Assembly (NCBI GenBank): GCA_916048115.1 | Contig: CAJZGQ010000039.1 | Location: forward strand, 1-9,366 | Source of the DNA: an uncultured Streptococcus sp. | GTDB lineage: Bacteria > Bacillota > Bacilli > Lactobacillales > Streptococcaceae | DNA length: 9,366 nt | Direction: 5' to 3' | Part shown: piece by piece, positions 7,098-9,366 of the stretch | Layout of the letters: each line of letters opens with the position of its first letter | Numbering within the stretch: the stretch's first letter is position 1 | The notes under the pieces: generated by a model | The model's database searches: none | The model's input: the letters and a program-made list of their open reading frames with translations, nothing else | Told to the model about the DNA's origin: nothing | Made by a program: the position numbers and the translations under genes

Positions 7098-7222
7098 ACT
7101 AAAGCCAGTAAGCTAAGTCCACTGTTTCAGATTATAAATAAGCAACATCTTTTCAGAAATCTAAAGTTATTACTGAATGAGACTATTGAAAAAAATATTT
7201 TGGAACTAGTGCAAAATAGATT
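7098..7222. other. Non-coding gap after pcrA
   Basis: This AT-rich stretch holds no supported gene, no convincing terminator and no clear promoter. TTGAAA at 7186-7191 has no good -10 partner at the right distance. A pcrA transcript would therefore run into repeat B. Confidence 0.6.
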
Positions 7223-7360
7223 GAGACTTTTCGCCGTGAGGAAAGCATCAGAAACGCATTAGTTTCTGGTGCTCGGTAGATTTGAGACGTAAGGCTCAAA
7301 TCTAAGGTATGGAATCCCAAAGGGAGTCGCTACCGTCCGTCCTCACCTAAGGAAAGTCTC
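7223..7360 (+). repeat. Structured repeat copy B (138 bp, partner of copy A)
   Basis: This is the inverted partner of 3223-3363. The outer stem pairs 7223-7232 with 7351-7360 (one G.U pair on the plus strand) and the inner stem pairs 7236-7241 with 7341-7346. Three hairpins follow: 7244-7273 (12 pairs, one G.U), 7277-7304 (10 pairs, with an inner C-G pair closing the GNRA-type loop GTAA at 7289-7292) and 7308-7334 (lower stem 7308-7311/7331-7334, upper stem 7312-7318/7322-7328 with one mismatch). A 2x2 internal loop, TG opposite GC, is kept in the third hairpin of both copies. The junction CGG (7274-7276) could pair with CCG (7337-7339). Many paired bases differ from copy A while pairing is kept. 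The two G.U pairs become C.A mismatches on the other strand, so the plus strand is the likely RNA. The element lies between pcrA and a terminator. Confidence 0.8.
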
Positions 7361-7383
7361 TATAAAAGAATGAATATTTACTT

Positions 7384-7418
7384 AAAACCAGCAAGCTTCG
7401 TTTGTTGGTTTTGATTTT
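7384..7418 (+). terminator. Terminator downstream of repeat B
   Basis: The left arm 7384-7395 and right arm 7401-7412 form 12 pairs, two of them G.U, around the loop CTTCG; T-rich sequence follows to 7418. It is the first convincing terminator after pcrA, 287 bases past its stop codon, so it would end a pcrA transcript carrying repeat B. Confidence 0.75.
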
Positions 7419-7428
7419 ACTGGTGGCA

Positions 7429-7437
7429 TGATATAAT
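7429..7437 (+). promoter_or_regulatory. Promoter of the DUF2130 gene, extended -10
   Basis: TGATATAAT is an extended -10 element with TATAAT at 7432-7437. The -35 candidate TTTTGA (7409-7414) is weak and overlaps the terminator tail. The start codon at 7466 has the ribosome site GAAAGAGG (7452-7459), six bases upstream. Confidence 0.75.
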
Positions 7438-7465
7438 ATACTAAGAATAGAGAAAGAGGCATACT

Positions 7466-8740
7466 ATGAACGAAATCAAGTGTCCCAACTGTGGGGAAGT
7501 CTTTACAGTCAATGAAAGTCAATACAGCGAACTCTTGTCACAGGTACGGACAGCAGAGTTTGACAAGGAAATTCATGAGCGAATTCGGCAAGAGTTGGCT
7601 TTGGCTGAGCAAAAGGCCCTTAATGAGCAACAAGAGAAGTTAGCCAAGAAGGATCAAGAAATTGCCCAGTTACAAAACCAGATTCAACAGTTTGATACTG
7701 AAAAAGAATTGGCTAAAAAAGAGGTGGAGCAAACCGCTAGCCAAAGCTTGCTAGAGAAAGAAAAAGAAGTGCAAGCGCTGGAAAATCAATTGGCCACCTT
7801 GCGCTTGGAACATGAAAATCAGTTGCAAAAAACACTGTCTGATCTAGAGAAAGAAAGGGATCAGGTCAAAAATCAGCTTCTTTTACAAGAAAAAGAAAAC
7901 GAGCTTTCTCTTGCTTCGGTGAAACAAAACTATGAAGCACAGCTCAAGGCAGCTAGTGAGCAGGTTGAGTTTTACAAGAATTTCAAGGCCCAACAATCTA
8001 CAAAAGCTATTGGTGAAAGTCTAGAACAGTATGCGGAGAGCGAGTTTAATAAGGTTCGTAGTTTCGCCTTCCCAAATGCCTATTTCGAAAAGGACAACAA
8101 AGTCTCTGCGCGTGGTTCTAAAGGAGACTTCATCTTCCGTGATTTTGATGAAAATGGGCTGGAATTCATTTCCATTATGTTTGAGATGAAAAATGAAGCG
8201 GATGGAACTGAGAAAAAGCATAAGAATGCAGACTTCTACAAAGAGTTGGACAAGGACCGTCGAGAAAAAAACTGTGAGTATGCTGTATTAGTATCGATGT
8301 TAGAAGCCGATAATGACTACTTCAACACAGGGATTGTGGATGTCAGTCATGAGTATGAGAAGATGTATGTCGTTCGTCCTCAGTTCTTTATCCAGATTAT
8401 TGGGCTCTTGCGAAATGCGGCCCTTAATTCCCTTAAATACAAGCAGGAATTGGCGCTTGTCCGTGAGCAAAATATTGACATTACCCACTTTGAAGAAGAC
8501 CTAGACGCCTTCAAGGTTGCCTTTGCTAAGAACTACAATTCAGCCTCAGCCAACTTTGGCAAGGCCATCGATGAAATCGACAAAGCCATCAAGAGGATGG
8601 AAGAAGTCAAGAAATTCCTCACCACATCCGAAAATCAACTCCGACTTGCCAATAACAAGCTGGATGATGTTTCTGTTAAAAAATTGACTCGGAAGAATCC
8701 GACCATGAAGGCTAAGTTTGATGCCTTGAAGGGGGAATAA
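7466..8740 (+). CDS. DUF2130 domain protein: Cys-pair N-terminus, coiled coil, PD-(D/E)xK-like core
   Basis: This is a 424-residue cytoplasmic protein with no signal peptide or membrane segment. The N-terminus has a CPNCG pair (Cys6, Cys9) like half of a zinc ribbon. Residues about 20-170 are rich in Glu, Lys, Gln and Leu and should form a long coiled coil. Residues about 175-340 are the DUF2130 core. There, Asp221 in GSKGDFIF, followed by Glu240 and Lys242 in FEMKN, match the pattern of PD-(D/E)xK nucleases, a fold I believe is assigned to this family. A second helical, Lys-rich segment (about 345-410) follows. By analogy with RmuC, which has a similar coiled coil plus nuclease-like core, a DNA-related role is possible, but the function is not known and no activity should be assumed. 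It has its own promoter and is followed after three bases by a hydrolase gene, so the two are probably one operon. Confidence 0.88.
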   Translation: MNEIKCPNCGEVFTVNESQYSELLSQVRTAEFDKEIHERIRQELALAEQKALNEQQEKLAKKDQEIAQLQNQIQQFDTEKELAKKEVEQTASQSLLEKEKEVQALENQLATLRLEHENQLQKTLSDLEKERDQVKNQLLLQEKENELSLASVKQNYEAQLKAASEQVEFYKNFKAQQSTKAIGESLEQYAESEFNKVRSFAFPNAYFEKDNKVSARGSKGDFIFRDFDENGLEFISIMFEMKNEADGTEKKHKNADFYKELDKDRREKNCEYAVLVSMLEADNDYFNTGIVDVSHEYEKMYVVRPQFFIQIIGLLRNAALNSLKYKQELALVREQNIDITHFEEDLDAFKVAFAKNYNSASANFGKAIDEIDKAIKRMEEVKKFLTTSENQLRLANNKLDDVSVKKLTRKNPTMKAKFDALKGE

Positions 8741-8743
8741 CCT

Positions 8744-9366
8744 TTGTATTCAGCTAAGAACGCTACCTTGTCCATGAATGGGAAAACTATGGACTATGTG
8801 ACATTTGGAAAAGGAAAGAAGCCTCTCGTTATCATACCAGGCTTGGGGGATGGGGTGCAGACGGTTAAAGGAAAGGCCCAGCTCTTTTCCCTCTCTTATC
8901 GTCTACTTGCTAAGCACTATAAAATCTATGTTTTTTCTCGAATTAATGAGTTGAGGCAGGGTTATACGACACGGGATATGGCAGCAGATGTAGCAGAAGC
9001 AATGGAGACACTAAACCTAGATGCCGCCTATGTTATGGGGATTTCACAAGGTGGAATGATTGCTCAATGGTTAGCTGTAGATTTTCCAGGAAGGGTTCAA
9101 AGGCTCATCCTAGCTGTGACAACAGCGGAGCCTAGTCAACTTGCTAGAGAACGAATTGAGCATTGGCAAAAACTCAGTCAATCTGGAAATTTTAAGCATC
9201 TCATGCTGGATATTGCAAAGCATTCCTATACGCAAAAGAGTTATCATAAATGGCGATTACTTTATAATATCATGGGTTGCTTGGGGCGAATCAAAGATGA
9301 GAAACGAATTTCCATTCAGTCTCAGTCTTGCCTGGAACATAATAGCCTTGAGGTCTTAAAAGAAAT
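8744..9366 (+). CDS. Alpha/beta hydrolase, N-terminal part (cut by window end)
   Basis: An open frame runs from TTG 8744-8746 to the window end without a stop, about 207 codons. TTG is chosen because GGGGGA (8731-8736) lies seven bases upstream; the first in-frame ATG (8774) would lose ten residues and lacks a good ribosome site. The protein shows the alpha/beta hydrolase pattern: strand LVIIPGLGDG (residues 28-37), whose GLG turn usually forms the oxyanion hole, then IYVFSR, then the nucleophile elbow GISQGG with Ser101 as the likely catalytic Ser, followed by the strand RLILAVTT. The acid and His of the triad should lie beyond the window or near its end. No signal peptide is visible, so it is probably cytoplasmic. 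The substrate is unknown. It starts three bases after the DUF2130 gene, so translation is probably coupled. Confidence 0.85.
   Translation, partial: MYSAKNATLSMNGKTMDYVTFGKGKKPLVIIPGLGDGVQTVKGKAQLFSLSYRLLAKHYKIYVFSRINELRQGYTTRDMAADVAEAMETLNLDAAYVMGISQGGMIAQWLAVDFPGRVQRLILAVTTAEPSQLARERIEHWQKLSQSGNFKHLMLDIAKHSYTQKSYHKWRLLYNIMGCLGRIKDEKRISIQSQSCLEHNSLEVLKE

Noticed and set aside
9141..9359. A 72-codon open frame near the window end
   Set aside because: It is a different frame of the alpha/beta hydrolase, whose own frame shows clear family motifs.

Overview
The window looks like chromosomal DNA of a low-GC Gram-positive coccus, most likely a Streptococcus of the mitis/sanguinis type. The reasons are close matches, from memory, to pneumococcal MntE and PcrA, a run of extended -10 promoters (TGnTATAAT), strong AGGAGG ribosome sites and short U-tailed terminators. 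No search was run, so species level is open.

Layout. (1) 1-233: the 3' end of pyruvate kinase (pyk) with its terminator. (2) 393-953: a signal peptidase I-like membrane protein that keeps the C-terminal DNR/DSR box but appears to lack both the catalytic Ser and the catalytic Lys. (3) 1052-3171: a compact amino-acid ABC importer operon, in the order permease, ATPase, substrate-binding lipoprotein. The ATPase gene is broken by a -1 type frameshift just after its Walker A region. (4) 3172-3469: a convergent intergenic region with two near-identical terminator hairpins and one copy (A) of a 141-bp structured repeat. (5) 3470-4660, minus strand: mntE, a manganese efflux CDF transporter, divergent from (6) 4812-7097, pcrA, the essential UvrD-family helicase. 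(7) 7098-7465: a non-coding gap with a second copy (B) of the structured repeat, a terminator and a promoter. (8) 7466-8740: a DUF2130 protein with a Cys-pair N-terminus, a long coiled coil and a PD-(D/E)xK-like core. (9) 8744-9366: the start of an alpha/beta hydrolase gene, coupled to the DUF2130 gene and cut by the window end.

The genes are mostly independent housekeeping units: glycolysis, secretion-like protein, amino-acid uptake, metal efflux, DNA repair. The most unusual feature is the pair of repeats A (3223-3363) and B (7223-7360), which lie in opposite orientation. Each can fold into an outer stem plus three hairpins. About eleven base pairs differ between the copies by changes on both sides that keep pairing. 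G.U pairs and GNRA-type loops favour the plus strand of B and the minus strand of A as the RNA strand. In that orientation each copy lies behind a gene (pcrA, mntE) and ahead of a terminator. I do not recognise this family as BOX, RUP or SPRITE; it could be a structured 3'-UTR RNA or a miniature mobile element.
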